Shown: in pieces, positions 9,027 to 16,894 of the stretch | Position numbering within the stretch: the stretch's first letter is position 1 | Layout: each line of letters begins with the position of its first letter | NCBI GenBank assembly: GCA_029261895.1 | Contig: JAJDAK010000018.1 | Coordinates: forward strand, 62,001-126,000 | From: Deltaproteobacteria bacterium | Lineage (GTDB): Bacteria > Myxococcota_A > UBA9160 > SZUA-336 | Length of the DNA stretch: 64,000 bases | Reading direction: 5' to 3' | Notes under the pieces: generated by a model | Databases searched by the model: none | The model's input: the letters and a program-made list of their open reading frames with translations, nothing else | Told to the model about the DNA's origin: nothing | Program-made: the position numbers and the translations under genes

Positions 9027-11069
9027 TTAAGCCGCGTGATCTAGGTCGGTTGGTTGGGGGTCGGTTGGTTGGAGGTCAGTGGGCGCTCCAAGATCGGAGC
9101 TCGATAGATGCACGATCCCCGTCACATCTAGAATGACGGCGACGGTGCCGTCACCGAGAATCGTCGCCCCCGAAAGACCCTCGATCGCCATGTAATTGGT
9201 TTCGAGGCTCTTGATGACGACTTGTTGTTGTGCCAAAAGCTCATCGACCACCAGACCCGCCTTCTTGCCTTCGCCTTCAACCACAACGAGAAGCTGTTTA
9301 TCAAGATCATTTGAATCCGGCTTCTGCCCGAATAGGTCATGCAGCCGAACGATCGGGATGTATTCGTTTCTCAGGGTATAAACCTGTTGGCTACTCGCGA
9401 TGACGTTTAGACGCTGATTTTCGATCTGGATAGACTCAACAATCGATACCAATGGTAGGACGTAGGTTTCGGTTCCAACGCGCACCAGCTGGCCGTCCAT
9501 GATCGCGACGGTGAGTGGCAGACGAATCGTAAAAGTCGTACCGACTCCTTCCTCGGATTCGACGTCTATCATCCCGCTCAACGCCTTGATATTACGCCGG
9601 ACAACGTCCATGCCGACTCCGCGTCCGGAAACATCGGTGACAACATCAGCGGTAGAGAATCCAGGCTGAAAGATTAGATCCAAGACCTCTTCTTTGCTGA
9701 GAGTTTGATCTGGCTCAACCAATCCGCGTTCCCTCGCTTTCGCGAGAATTTTGTTCACGGGTAAACCAGCACCGTCATCACTAATCTGGATAACGATCTT
9801 GCCTCCCTCGTGCGCCGCTTGCAGCCGGATTGTCCCTCGTGGCGGTTTTCCACTCTCGATTCGATCATCGGGTGCTTCGATCCCGTGGTCGAGGCTGTTT
9901 CGCACCAGGTGAACCAGTGGGTCTCCGATTTTCTCGAGCACGGTTTTATCGAGTTCGGTCTGTTCCCCGGATACGACGAGTTCGATGTCCTTGCCCAGGG
10001 TTTGACTCATGTCGCGAACGAGACGGGGGAAACGGCTGAAGACCATGTTGATCGGGAGCATGCGGATACGCATGACCGCGTCCTGAAGTTCCCGAGAGTT
10101 TCGCTCAAGTTGAACGAGACCGTTTTGAAGCGCATCTAGGCGATCCATATCAAAGCCTCGGCCAACTTGACTGAGCATGGACTGCGTAATAACGAGCTCA
10201 CCAACCATGTTGACAAGCGAGTCAATTTTGTCGGTTCCAACGCGAATTGAAGTGGCTTCCTTGCTCCCACCTGACTCTCGTCGATCGCCGCCGGTACGAC
10301 GGTCGGTTCCGGATCGCTGTGGTTGCTCGGAAACTTCACTCTGCACCGGGGCCGCAGACTCCAATGGACTAATTTCGATCTCGCAATCGTCCTCAACCCA
10401 TTCGAAGACTTCCCGGATTTGCTCTTCTGCAACATTGCCAAGGAGCGTCAAGGACCAGCTCAGATAGCAGTCCTCTGGCACCAACTGGTCAAGGGAAGGC
10501 AGCTGTTCGGTTGAAACCTGGACCGTGAGCGTGCCAAGGTCCTTGAGTACTCGAAAGAGACGCGCTGGGTCATTTCCCGTGCGCAGTAGGTCGGGGTTGG
10601 GTACGAAGAGGATCTTCCAGCCCGTGACTTCAGCAGCCGGTACTTCTGCCGCAACAGCCTCCGTAGCCGGGGTGTCGCCCGAGTTCTCCAAGAGCGCGTG
10701 AATCTGCTGAAGTAACTCTACCGAACGGCTCTCATCGGGATCCGTTCCCTCCTGCAAAACAGACAACATCTCCCTCAGGCAATCAACGGATTGCAAGAGC
10801 AGACTCACGGTGTCTTCTGTCACGTTCCGACTGCCGGCGCGCATTTCGTCCAGCAGCGTCTCAAGAGCGTGCGTAAAGTCTACGACGTGGTTAAACCCGA
10901 AGTTCCCTGCAGCTCCTTTCATGGAGTGTGCCGCGCGGAAAATATCATTTACGAGGTCTATATCCGGTGAGCCGGGTTGAAGATTGAGCAGGCCGTCTTC
11001 CATGATGTCTAGACCTTCAGCGCTCTCTTCAAAAAAGGTCTGCTTGAATTGATCCAGATCCAGCGCCAT
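9027..11069 (-). CDS. cheA: CheA chemotaxis histidine kinase
   Basis: A 680-residue sensor kinase. The P1/HPt domain holds phospho-His48 (AAHSMKGAAG). A P2-like module (about 150-240) and a Ser/Gly-rich linker are followed by the P3 dimerisation helices, then the P4 ATPase with N box HLVRNSLDHG, G1 ISDDGAGL, F box QPGFST and G2 GRGVGMDVV. The P5 CheW-like domain is last. It would phosphorylate CheY (11076-11438) and CheB. The extreme C-terminus is a low-complexity TDLQPTDPQPTDL tail from a 15-bp DNA repeat. The start is 6 bases after the cheY stop, with only a weak ribosome-binding site, so it is probably coupled. Confidence 0.97.
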   Translation of the reverse strand: MALDLDQFKQTFFEESAEGLDIMEDGLLNLQPGSPDIDLVNDIFRAAHSMKGAAGNFGFNHVVDFTHALETLLDEMRAGSRNVTEDTVSLLLQSVDCLREMLSVLQEGTDPDESRSVELLQQIHALLENSGDTPATEAVAAEVPAAEVTGWKILFVPNPDLLRTGNDPARLFRVLKDLGTLTVQVSTEQLPSLDQLVPEDCYLSWSLTLLGNVAEEQIREVFEWVEDDCEIEISPLESAAPVQSEVSEQPQRSGTDRRTGGDRRESGGSKEATSIRVGTDKIDSLVNMVGELVITQSMLSQVGRGFDMDRLDALQNGLVQLERNSRELQDAVMRIRMLPINMVFSRFPRLVRDMSQTLGKDIELVVSGEQTELDKTVLEKIGDPLVHLVRNSLDHGIEAPDDRIESGKPPRGTIRLQAAHEGGKIVIQISDDGAGLPVNKILAKARERGLVEPDQTLSKEEVLDLIFQPGFSTADVVTDVSGRGVGMDVVRRNIKALSGMIDVESEEGVGTTFTIRLPLTVAIMDGQLVRVGTETYVLPLVSIVESIQIENQRLNVIASSQQVYTLRNEYIPIVRLHDLFGQKPDSNDLDKQLLVVVEGEGKKAGLVVDELLAQQQVVIKSLETNYMAIEGLSGATILGDGTVAVILDVTGIVHLSSSDLGAPTDLQPTDPQPTDLDHAA
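9044..9073 (-). repeat. 15-bp tandem repeat, two copies, in cheA 3' end
   Basis: Two adjacent copies of the 15-base unit GGTCGGTTGGTTGGG/A (plus strand) encode the repeated pentapeptides at the CheA tail. They are followed by a partial third copy. In-frame slippage would only lengthen or shorten the tail. Confidence 0.8.
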
Positions 11070-11075
11070 CGCAGC

Positions 11076-11438
11076 TTAACCGAGCACTTTCTTTATCGTG
11101 GCCAGAAGGTCTTCGGGCTTGAAGGGCTTGACGATCCAGCCCGTAGCACCCGCTTCCTTAGCAACGGTTTTTTTGTCCGCGGCGCTTTCAGTTGTGAGAA
11201 CCAGAATCGGTGCGAACTTGAAGGCGGGAAGAGCTCGGAGCTCCGGAATTAGCGTCAGTCCGTCCATATTGGGCATATTGATATCGGTAATAACGAGATC
11301 GAATGACTGGCCCTTGGCAATGCTGAGTGCTTCGACGCCATCCTCCGCCTGGGCCACTTCATGTCCCGCCGACTCGAGCGTAAACGCCACCATCTCGCGC
11401 ATTGTTTTCGAATCGTCAACGGTCAGAATTTTCGCCAT
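11076..11438 (-). CDS. cheY: CheY-type single-domain response regulator
   Basis: A 120-residue stand-alone receiver. It has an acidic pair in VDDS (Asp8, Asp9), phospho-acceptor Asp52 in ITDINMPNMDG, the switch Thr in VLTTES, and the conserved Lys in VKPF. The length is that of CheY with no output domain. GAGGGGG precedes the ATG. Its position between STAS and cheA matches P. aeruginosa cheY2. Whether it controls flagella or another output cannot be told, since no motility genes lie in the window. Confidence 0.96.
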   Translation of the reverse strand: MAKILTVDDSKTMREMVAFTLESAGHEVAQAEDGVEALSIAKGQSFDLVITDINMPNMDGLTLIPELRALPAFKFAPILVLTTESAADKKTVAKEAGATGWIVKPFKPEDLLATIKKVLG

Positions 11439-11473
11439 ATTTGTTTCCCCCTCACGGGCCTCGAGGCTAGCCG

Positions 11474-11764
11474 TTAGGCCTCTCCGAGTTCTAATTCATT
11501 AGAAAGCCCTAGCGTCTCTGCAGTCTCACGGAGCACTTCCGACACGCCCACCCATTCGAACCCTAATTCCTGCGTACGAACGGTTCGGACAAAACTACAT
11601 AGAAGCTGAAGCGCCGCGGTGTCTGCCTGAACAACGCCGGTCGCGTCGATGACAACAGGGGCTTTAGATGTCAGCAGCGCCTTAAGTTCAGCGCTGAGAG
11701 ATTCTACCGACGCAACGTTCACGCAGTCCGCTAGCGTCAGGTTTGCTTGACTCTGTGTAGACAC
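11474..11764 (-). CDS. STAS-domain protein
   Basis: A 96-residue protein with the STAS (anti-sigma-antagonist/MlaB-like) pattern: a beta strand, PVVIDATGVVQADTAALQLL, then an amphipathic helix and FEWVGVS. In phosphorylatable STAS proteins a Ser or Thr sits at the D-[ST] position; here it is Thr in ADTAAL. It is the first gene of the che operon. The GTG start at 11764 is supported by GGAGG eight bases upstream. Its role in chemosensory clusters is not well established; it may be an accessory regulator. Confidence 0.85.
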   Translation of the reverse strand: MSTQSQANLTLADCVNVASVESLSAELKALLTSKAPVVIDATGVVQADTAALQLLCSFVRTVRTQELGFEWVGVSEVLRETAETLGLSNELELGEA

Positions 11765-11990
11765 TTAATCGACCTCCAGCCACACGGTGTGCCGCTCTCT
11801 ATTGCCTTGAGTCGGCACCTGAATGAAATAACTTACCTAATTCATACACTATCGAGTGTTAGTACATAATAAACCCTGCCCTGGTCCGTAATTGACCCTG
11901 CTTACAAGAACTGACCCATGCGGCCGATAGGATGGTGTTAAGGAGTTAGCCATCTTTGGGAACACGGTCCTTTTCGCTGGGAACAGATCC
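11765..11990. promoter_or_regulatory. Divergent promoter region of the chemosensory locus
   Basis: This region separates the minus-strand STAS-che operon from the plus-strand receptor-like genes. It is AT-richer than its flanks around 11825-11875. It holds the inverted repeat ACACT-atcg-AGTGT (11846-11859) and the AT-rich TACATAATAAACC just beyond it. I could not assign firm -35/-10 boxes. The palindrome is a candidate operator. Confidence 0.4.
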
Positions 11991-13199
11991 ATGACGATTC
12001 ACCATCAAGGCACTGCAACCCAGAGGCGAACTTTGCCGCGGTTGCTATGGATCCCTGTCTCAGTGAGCTTCAGCGCGCTCTGCCTCTCGTTGGAGGGTTC
12101 ACTTCCGACCTGGATACTGGTGTCAGCAGTTATAGTCGCGTGGGCATGGATGACGATGGCAAACGCGATGTCGGACGCTAAACACACGGGTCCGAGTGAA
12201 ACTCAAAGCAGACTTGCCAGATCCGCCGAGGAATTGGACCGACTCATCACGACCGAATTGAACGGCCTTCAGAAGCAGACCGAACAAGTTCGGAAGATCG
12301 TATCCGACGCGGTCGCCCAACTCCAGGAAAGCTTTCAATCCATGTCCGAGCACACGCGCGCGCATGCCGACATCACAAGCAGCATGACAAAAATCCTCTC
12401 AGAAGGCATCGGGGGGAGCAGTGAAGGACAAGTGACCATCCGTGGTTTTGCCCAGGAAACAGACGGTCTTCTTCATCACTTCGTTGAGACGGTTGAGAAT
12501 GTAAGCCAGGAATCGATGAAGATCAGTACGAACATTGCCCATGTCACGACAGCGATGGAGGAAGTAACTTCCCTGGTCAACGAGATTCGGTCACTCGGTC
12601 ATCAGACACGTATACTTTCACTCAACGCCACCATCGAAGCCTCCCGGGCAGGAAAAGCCGGAGCCGGTTTCGGGGTCGTAGCTGCGGAAGTCCGCTCTCT
12701 TTCCAAGAGCACGAGTTTGGCGAGTAGCAAGATCACTACAGCGGTGCACCGGGCCCTCGAACGTATGCAAGAAATGAAACAGGCGTCGGGTGACATAAAC
12801 AATACAGCATCTAAGGATCTGGACACGGCGCTTGAGTCCAAAGATCGTCTAGGATGCATGGTGGACGGAGTCCAGGGTCTCGAGAACACGATCTCGAGTC
12901 GGATGGATGAAGTCGAACAAATTGGGTCAGCAATCGGCACGAGCATCAGTGGCGCAGTACGAGCCCTTCAATTCGATGACATCACAAGTCAGCTTCTCGA
13001 ATCCCTAGGTGCGCGACTAGATACGCTCCGAGAACTCTCAGCAACACTGAAACAAGCCTCCTCCGAAGCGAGTACGCAGAACGAACGCGAGGAACGGATT
13101 GCCAATGTGCTGCTCGGCTATGCGGAGATCGCGTCCGACTCCGCGGACAAACGTGTCGGGCAGGAGTCGGTGGAGGCCGGTAGCACGGAACTTTTCTAG
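11991..13199 (+). CDS. Membrane-anchored MCP-like protein with CheZ-like motif
   Basis: A 402-residue protein. Two closely spaced N-terminal membrane helices (about residues 18-34 and 38-58) leave no periplasmic sensor. The cytoplasmic part is helical, with an MCP-type tip (HQTRILSLNATIEASRAG then GFGVVAAEVRSLS) more diverged than in the PAS receptor. Downstream is FDDITSQLL, in which Asp330 and Gln334 keep the D-x3-Q spacing of the CheZ phosphatase active site (QDLTGQ). The protein ends in STELF. It may be a receptor-like scaffold that also dephosphorylates CheY; the phosphatase idea is inference. It is divergent from the che operon. Confidence 0.85.
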   Translation: MTIHHQGTATQRRTLPRLLWIPVSVSFSALCLSLEGSLPTWILVSAVIVAWAWMTMANAMSDAKHTGPSETQSRLARSAEELDRLITTELNGLQKQTEQVRKIVSDAVAQLQESFQSMSEHTRAHADITSSMTKILSEGIGGSSEGQVTIRGFAQETDGLLHHFVETVENVSQESMKISTNIAHVTTAMEEVTSLVNEIRSLGHQTRILSLNATIEASRAGKAGAGFGVVAAEVRSLSKSTSLASSKITTAVHRALERMQEMKQASGDINNTASKDLDTALESKDRLGCMVDGVQGLENTISSRMDEVEQIGSAIGTSISGAVRALQFDDITSQLLESLGARLDTLRELSATLKQASSEASTQNEREERIANVLLGYAEIASDSADKRVGQESVEAGSTELF

Positions 13200-13336
13200 A
13201 ACCCTGGTTGCAGGCCACGACGATATTGTTCCTATCCTGAATCGTCGGCTCAGTATTGCCGGCCCCTTTGCCGATTTCATTCACGTGATTCGTTCGTTCG
13301 TCTGAGTTCGATTGAATCAACGTGGAGCGGTCAGAT

Positions 13337-14335
13337 ATGAGTAACGCGCATCTCATCGAGACGATCATGACGAAAGAGGTCATCACTGTCGCTGCAGATT
13401 CCGCGATCGAAGAAGCTCTTGGTAAGATGACGGAGGGTCTCATTTCGTGTCTCGTGGTCTGTCAGGAGAGTACACCTATCGGGATCGTGACCGAACGCGA
13501 TCTCACTCGGGTACTCAAGGATCAGCTCGCTGGCGGGGAAATACCTGACCTTGTGAGTCAAGTCATGTCATCACCGGTCACAATGATTGACGCTCATGAC
13601 AACATCGAGCTGGCCGTGGCCGCAATTCGGGACAAACGGATCCGCCATCTCGTAGTCGTCAACTCGGAAGGTCATATCGCGGGGATCGTAACGCAAACGG
13701 ATCTGCTTGACGCACACGCACGGAGCTTGGAGGAGCGCGTCGCCACTCGGTCGGCGGAGCTGGAGCAAGCACTGAAAGTTTCAGAGGACGCCAATCAATC
13801 CAAGTCGGAGATGTTCACGACGGTCATGAAAACAATTGAGGAAATCTCAGCATGTCTCGAGCAGGTTGCTGAGCGTTGTTCCAATGCCGGAAGCTCTGCA
13901 AAGCAAACACAGCAGATCGCAGAAAGAGCCAGCGAAGAAGCCGCAGAGACGGCAAGACAAGCGGCTGAAATTGTGACCGCATCGGGCGCGATCGAGCACG
14001 TTGCGAGCCGTACTCGATTGCTCGCGCTCAACGCGAAGATTGAGGCGAGTCGAGCGGGAGAGTTTGGCCGTGGCTTCAACGTGGTCGCGAACGAAGTCAA
14101 GCAACTTTCGAGTGAGGCCATGGAGTCAAGTCAAGAGATTGACCGAGTGGCAGGGTCGATCGAGAAAAGTATGGCCGACGCTACTGAGGCCGTCGACGAG
14201 ATCGCAAAAGCCGCAGCAATTGCAAGTGATGAGTCCACCGAGCTTGTTCACGCCGCGCGCGAACAAAAAGAAGCGCTTGATGCGTTGCTTAAACAGCTCG
14301 GCTCGGAGTGCTCCGGAACGACCGATCTGTTTTAG
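13337..14335 (+). CDS. CBS-pair / MCP signalling-domain fusion protein
   Basis: A 332-residue cytoplasmic protein. Residues 1-130 form a CBS pair, with the repeats [27 protein letters not shown] and [23 protein letters not shown] pairs typically bind adenine nucleotides. A coiled-coil linker ([21 protein letters not shown]) closely resembles the segment preceding HisKA domains in histidine kinases. Here it leads instead into a short MCP-type hairpin with the tip [17 protein letters not shown]. The C-terminus TTDLF resembles the tail of its neighbour. ATG 13337 has GGAG upstream. It may couple energy status to the che array; no family-level function is established. Confidence 0.85.
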   Translation: MSNAHLIETIMTKEVITVAADSAIEEALGKMTEGLISCLVVCQESTPIGIVTERDLTRVLKDQLAGGEIPDLVSQVMSSPVTMIDAHDNIELAVAAIRDKRIRHLVVVNSEGHIAGIVTQTDLLDAHARSLEERVATRSAELEQALKVSEDANQSKSEMFTTVMKTIEEISACLEQVAERCSNAGSSAKQTQQIAERASEEAAETARQAAEIVTASGAIEHVASRTRLLALNAKIEASRAGEFGRGFNVVANEVKQLSSEAMESSQEIDRVAGSIEKSMADATEAVDEIAKAAAIASDESTELVHAAREQKEALDALLKQLGSECSGTTDLF

Positions 14336-14416
14336 CGTCCTCGTAGCATTGTGACGCCACGATGAGAGGACGATCGCCGCCCCTTGCACCGGGACCCCTA
14401 GCCCCCATACTCTAGG

Positions 14417-15256
14417 GTGGTGTCAGCCACGGCCATACAGATCAAGCGCGAATGGGTCGGTCCACCTCGGACTCTGCTCAATCCTACGGTTCTACTCTTC
14501 GCGGCATCGCTGGCGATGTATGCAGCAGGCGTCGCGGCATATCTTGCCGACGTTTCGCGACTCATCATCGTCCCGTGGTTGGTCGTAGCCGCGTACATCG
14601 CGTTTACCGTAATGCACGATGGCATGCATCGGACCGGGCATCATCTGCGCTGGGCGAATGATGGAATGGCGCGGGTCGCTGCATTATTGCTGCTGATCTC
14701 GCTACCGCTATTCCGCGCGGTCCATCATGCACACCACGGCCACACCAACGATCCTGAAAAAGACCCGGACTTGATTGTGGCGAGGCAACCGCGCTGGGCT
14801 CTACCGCTTTGGTGTCTGGCCGTTCTGTTCTCGTACAGTACCCACTTCTACGGGCGTCGACTTTGGCGAAACCGCGCAGAATTGGTCGAAGCCGCCGCCA
14901 TCGAAACGTTTTGGCTCGCTGTGGTGATCGGCGCTTATCTGACCGACACGCTCGGCGCCGTACTCACACTCTGGATCGGTCCGGCATTCCTGGCGTTGCT
15001 GCTGCTCGCATTCGCGTTCGACTTCTTGCCCCACTACCCCTTCAGCTCACGCGAGCGTTACTACGACACACGGATCTATCCCGGCCGTTTCTGGAACGTT
15101 CTGCTTCTCGGGCAGAACTACCACCTGATCCATCATCTCTGGACCACCGTACCCTGGTACCGCTATCAGCAGATTTACGCTGAGATTGAGCCCGAATTAC
15201 GCGAACGAGGCTGTCCGATCGGCTGGAGCAGCCGAGCAGAGACAAAGGCTGAATAG
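14417..15256 (+). CDS. Membrane fatty-acid desaturase / hydroxylase-like protein
   Basis: A 279-residue di-iron membrane oxygenase of the FA_desaturase superfamily. The three His boxes are MHDGMHRTGHH (about residues 74-84), HHAHHGHTND (about 101-110) and HLIHHLW near 235. Transmembrane helices lie between and before them. The spacing resembles beta-carotene hydroxylase/ketolase-type (CrtR-like) desaturases. The substrate (lipid or carotenoid) cannot be read from the sequence, and no carotenoid genes are nearby. It starts at GTG 14417 (or the adjacent GTG 14420). Confidence 0.8.
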   Translation: MVSATAIQIKREWVGPPRTLLNPTVLLFAASLAMYAAGVAAYLADVSRLIIVPWLVVAAYIAFTVMHDGMHRTGHHLRWANDGMARVAALLLLISLPLFRAVHHAHHGHTNDPEKDPDLIVARQPRWALPLWCLAVLFSYSTHFYGRRLWRNRAELVEAAAIETFWLAVVIGAYLTDTLGAVLTLWIGPAFLALLLLAFAFDFLPHYPFSSRERYYDTRIYPGRFWNVLLLGQNYHLIHHLWTTVPWYRYQQIYAEIEPELRERGCPIGWSSRAETKAE

Positions 15257-15305
15257 CTTCGTATACCGCCTCGGCGATTTCATCCGCCGCTGCGTGGTAT
15301 CGACG

Positions 15306-15512
15306 CTAGCCCGCTCCCGCGTCTAAGCCCCTTACACGACCTTCAAGTTCGTCACGTGCGGTGCGGATCAGCACCGGAGTCGATCTGCCGTGCTCACGGA
15401 TGCGCTTTAGGACGGATAACCCATCTCGTCCATGAAGCATCAGGTCGAGAATGATTGCGTCGTAGGGATAGATCAGCGCCCGGTTGATCTCGGCTAGCGC
15501 AGCTCTGCGAGT
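15306..15512 (-). pseudogene. Truncated OmpR-type response-regulator receiver relic
   Basis: Minus-strand translation gives an intact receiver core: YPYDAIILDLMLHGRDG (phospho-Asp in LDLM), LSVLKRIREHG, STPVLIRTARDE and VRGLDAGAG, then a stop exactly where family members continue into the Asp-Asp-Tyr and Lys-Pro motifs. The first strand and acidic pair are missing, as are the Lys-containing end and the whole DNA-binding domain. The fragment abuts and slightly overlaps the 3' end of the peptidase-like gene. It is a remnant of a deleted two-component regulator gene. Confidence 0.8.
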
Positions 15513-16852
15513 AGCCGCTGCTCGAGTGCGTCGGGTGTGGTGCCGAGGGTTCGGCAGAGCAGATCGTATTGTGAGCTATTGCCGAGTCCGCTCGGCGCGT
15601 TTTCGGGATCGCGAACGAAGCGTACGAATTCGAAGAAGCGTTCACGGTTCTCGGGGCGCATCAGGTGATAGACGAGAACTGCGGATTGCGCGTAGGGAAT
15701 CGTGACGTCCTCATCTGAAACCAGTCCCGAAAACCCTGTGCGATCCGCGTAGTCGACCAGGCGCTTAAATGGCAGCATGCGAGTGCGGCCCTCGCCATTG
15801 AGAAACTCGATGAACTCCTCGGGACGATCACCGATATTCTGATTCTCCGCGTAACCCGCAAGGCCCTCGATCAGCCAAAGACTCTCGCCGCCCTCTTCGG
15901 CATGCACACCGTAGGTGTAGAAGAGTTGATGCGCGCCTTCGTGGCGCAACAGTCGTTTGGTCATCTGGTTCGAATAACGACTGAGCGCACGCTTGGACTC
16001 GTGCTGCCACCTCGAAGCCGCGAAACGCTGCGCGCGCGAAGTCATGCGATCTGCGTACTGTTCCTTCATATCATCGATTTTGCCGGCTATCTCGGCGGCC
16101 TGTTCCGAATGCTTTTGATCGAAGATCACTAAGCGATCTTTCCAAGGGCTGTAAAAACCCGCCGCGTATGCCATCGCCGGTGCGTGCTCTTTGCGGTACT
16201 CCTGAAACTGATCTTCGTTATCAAAAAAGAGCAGCTGAATACTCTTGCCCCCTTCGGGCTTGGTGAACAGGGGTGAAAACGCGTGCTTGAACTGCCTATG
16301 CAGCGTTGAAAGAAGTCCCGTCGCGCCTTCGACTTCGAAATAGTTCTTGGGTGTCATCACACTGAACGGGGGTCGTCGGTAGAGATTCAGCTTGGGGAAT
16401 TCGATCTTGAAACGAATATCACGATAGGTGATGTCAGGCGCCGACTCTGAACTGCGCTCCACACGTACGATCGAGCTGCGAGGGATCGGCATCACCATCT
16501 CGCCCGATCCACGAAAGCTCTGAACAATCTTAATTCCGCGTGGCGTGTCCTCGACGATACGTCCGCGAATACGACTCCCGTTTCGCTTTACCACGACATC
16601 GCCACGAACTTCGTCAATCGCTTGCGATTCGAGGTCGCGCTTAACTTGGCGCTCTTCTTCCGTGAGCTCGCTGAAGGGCTTGTACAAGGGCTCGCGCTCG
16701 GGGAGCGGATCGCCATGGCCCATCACGATCTCTACGATCGATCCATCACGCAGGGCTTGTGCAAACGAGCCCCGGAGACGTTGGACACTGAGGCACAAGC
16801 CCCCGAGAGCGAAGCAAAGTATGAGAATGCGTAGGCGTCGCAGAGCGGGCAT
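15494..16852 (-). CDS. Exported DUF1570/peptidase MA-like metalloprotein
   Basis: A 452-residue protein with an N-terminal membrane/signal segment (about residues 8-24). An N-terminal region with a short beta-barrel-like patch (GDVVVKRNGSRIRGRIVE) precedes a zinc-metallopeptidase-like domain containing RHEGAHQLF, an H-E-x-x-H motif, then LIEGLAGYAE with the likely third ligand Glu. This arrangement is typical of DUF1570/peptidase MA-like proteins. The substrate is unknown. The 3' end overlaps the response-regulator relic, so the deletion that made the relic may have placed it here. Confidence 0.7.
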   Translation of the reverse strand: MPALRRLRILILCFALGGLCLSVQRLRGSFAQALRDGSIVEIVMGHGDPLPEREPLYKPFSELTEEERQVKRDLESQAIDEVRGDVVVKRNGSRIRGRIVEDTPRGIKIVQSFRGSGEMVMPIPRSSIVRVERSSESAPDITYRDIRFKIEFPKLNLYRRPPFSVMTPKNYFEVEGATGLLSTLHRQFKHAFSPLFTKPEGGKSIQLLFFDNEDQFQEYRKEHAPAMAYAAGFYSPWKDRLVIFDQKHSEQAAEIAGKIDDMKEQYADRMTSRAQRFAASRWQHESKRALSRYSNQMTKRLLRHEGAHQLFYTYGVHAEEGGESLWLIEGLAGYAENQNIGDRPEEFIEFLNGEGRTRMLPFKRLVDYADRTGFSGLVSDEDVTIPYAQSAVLVYHLMRPENRERFFEFVRFVRDPENAPSGLGNSSQYDLLCRTLGTTPDALEQRLLAELR

Positions 16853-16894
16853 CCCTGTCCTATCGGCCGTGCGACTTCGGGCCTTTAGATCCCG

